64,000 nucleotides of DNA from JANWHQ01 sp963775275 (lineage in GTDB: Bacteria; Pseudomonadota; Alphaproteobacteria; Caulobacterales; Caulobacteraceae): NCBI GenBank assembly GCA_963775275.1, contig CAVZII010000005.1:3286001-3350000 (forward strand), read 5' to 3'. The translations under genes were made by a program, and so were the position numbers. The notes under the pieces were generated by a model that was not told the DNA's origin, did no database searches, and was given only the letters and a program-made list of their open reading frames with translations. Positions 63,360 through 64,000 of the stretch are shown piece by piece. The first letter of the stretch is position 1, and every line of letters starts with the position of its first letter.

Positions 63360-63894
63360 GCGTCCTCCGTTGCCAACCGGCTTGCCGTCCGGCGCGGCAG
63401 ACAAGGCTGGGCAAATGCCGTGGGCGAAAATAGTGCAGCCAATTGCGTCGATGGCGTCCACAGGCGCTGGGAAGAGCCCCGCCAGCTGTGCGACATCATC
63501 CGGCCGGGGCCTACGGGCCAACCGATCACGAGCCGTGGCGCAGACGCCCCAAAGCGAGCGCCTTGACGCGTGCAACCACCGTGGCCCTCCGGGCGAGGGC
63601 GACCTTGCCGGGTTGTTCGGCGCCCGAACCGCGTCCCGTCGAGATGATGGCGGGTCATGCCGTGTTGGGCCCAAGCCAGGTTCCGTGCGCGCCGTTTCGA
63701 GAACCTGGAGGACTTGGCCGCCACGGCTCTTCGGAGTTGGCCGCCCCCAGCTCTGCCGCCGGCCCGCGAGCGACGGCAGGATCCTCGGAAAGGCGCGCGC
63801 CATAGCTTGTGTTGTCGACGCGATTAGGCAAACGATTGCACCAAGACGGAGGTCCATGGGCATGCGCCCTGGGCCCGGGGCTGGGGAGGCGCAT
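63360..63894. promoter_or_regulatory. Divergent intergenic region with motif copy 4
   Basis: These 535 bases separate the small gene/MFS pair from the last plus-strand gene. GCGAAAATAGTG then CAGCC and AATT lies at 63424-63444. No other convincing coding frame, RNA or terminator is visible; frames of up to 240 codons here look like GC-rich shadows. Confidence 0.5.
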
Positions 63895-64000
63895 ATGAGC
63901 TGGCGCGTGAAGCTCGGGGCGGCGGCGGGCGCTTGCCTGCTGGCGACCGTTCTGACCTGCGGGGCGAGCTCGGCCCAGCCGGCGCCCCCCTCGCAGGCTT
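63895..64000 (+). CDS. Exported protein, 5' end only
   Basis: An ATG after GGGGAGG opens a leader reading KLGAAAGACLLATVLTCG, then ASSAQPAPPSQA, and runs off the window. It resembles the leader LAASACLVASLLTCG followed by QPAPLS in the broken hydrolase at 41439, so it may be a third, intact member of that secreted hydrolase family. Only 35 codons are visible. Confidence 0.6.
   Translation, partial: MSWRVKLGAAAGACLLATVLTCGASSAQPAPPSQA

Overview
The window is high-GC DNA with alphaproteobacterial features. A Caulobacterales-like genome (Phenylobacterium/Caulobacter relatives) is the best guess, from two TonB-dependent receptors, several TauD/TfdA dioxygenases, NTF2/SnoaL proteins, alpha/beta hydrolases, a SIMPL-domain protein and the codon style. 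The species is inferred, not proven.

Layout. (1) 1-4273: core-type genes: the end of an MFS carrier, panD translationally coupled to an OXA-like class D beta-lactamase homologue, a lipoprotein, a SIMPL protein and a CAT-anticodon tRNA. (2) 4496-27740: a visibly lower-GC hybrid lipopeptide/polyketide biosynthetic cluster. One plus-strand arm is a two-module NRPS (C-A-T-C-A-T-TE), a type II thioesterase and an Sfp-type PPTase. A convergent minus-strand operon is fatty-acyl-AMP ligase (FAAL), type I PKS (ACP-KS-AT-DH-KR-ACP), LolA-like carrier, two FtsX/LolCE-like permeases, LolD-like ATPase and a DUF2062 membrane protein. A divergent pair encodes an ACP and a FabF-like ketosynthase. The FAAL, carrier proteins and PKS could build a lipid chain, the NRPS could add two residues, and the Lol-like machine could move an amphipathic product toward the outer membrane. 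The NRPS TE is frameshifted and the FAAL has an in-frame TGA at a conserved Trp codon, so the cluster may be decayed, unless these are sequence errors. (3) 27741-29661: an old IS end and a complete IS701-family element. (4) 29658-44.9 kb: an accessory catabolic region with an alpha/beta hydrolase, two MarR regulators, TauD dioxygenase, TonB receptor, NTF2-like proteins, carotenoid/lignostilbene oxygenase, secreted hydrolases, a hybrid sensor kinase and a GlpR-type regulator. (5) 44.9-56.8 kb: hydrolase and carboxylesterase, second TonB receptor, an IS5-family element inside a nest of CTAG-bounded palindromic repeats, and the glpD-glpF-glpK operon. (6) 56.8-64 kb: a second TauD dioxygenase with a CmcJ/NvfI-type oxidoreductase, a luciferase-like flavin oxidoreductase, a YciI-like protein, a two-headed GntR regulator, a small protein with an MFS carrier, and the start of a secreted protein.

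Three themes go beyond gene calls. Four copies of a GCGAAAATAGTG...AATT motif mark the GntR gene, the small protein/MFS operon, the CmcJ/TauD operon and a hydrolase/MarR intergenic region, suggesting a local regulon. A family of ~75-78 bp palindromes with CTAG at both ends sits exactly at gene ends, so that the CTAG supplies TAG stop codons. Finally, at least six genes carry single-base lesions (five apparent insertions, two deletions, one nonsense), which means either extensive decay or imperfect sequence.
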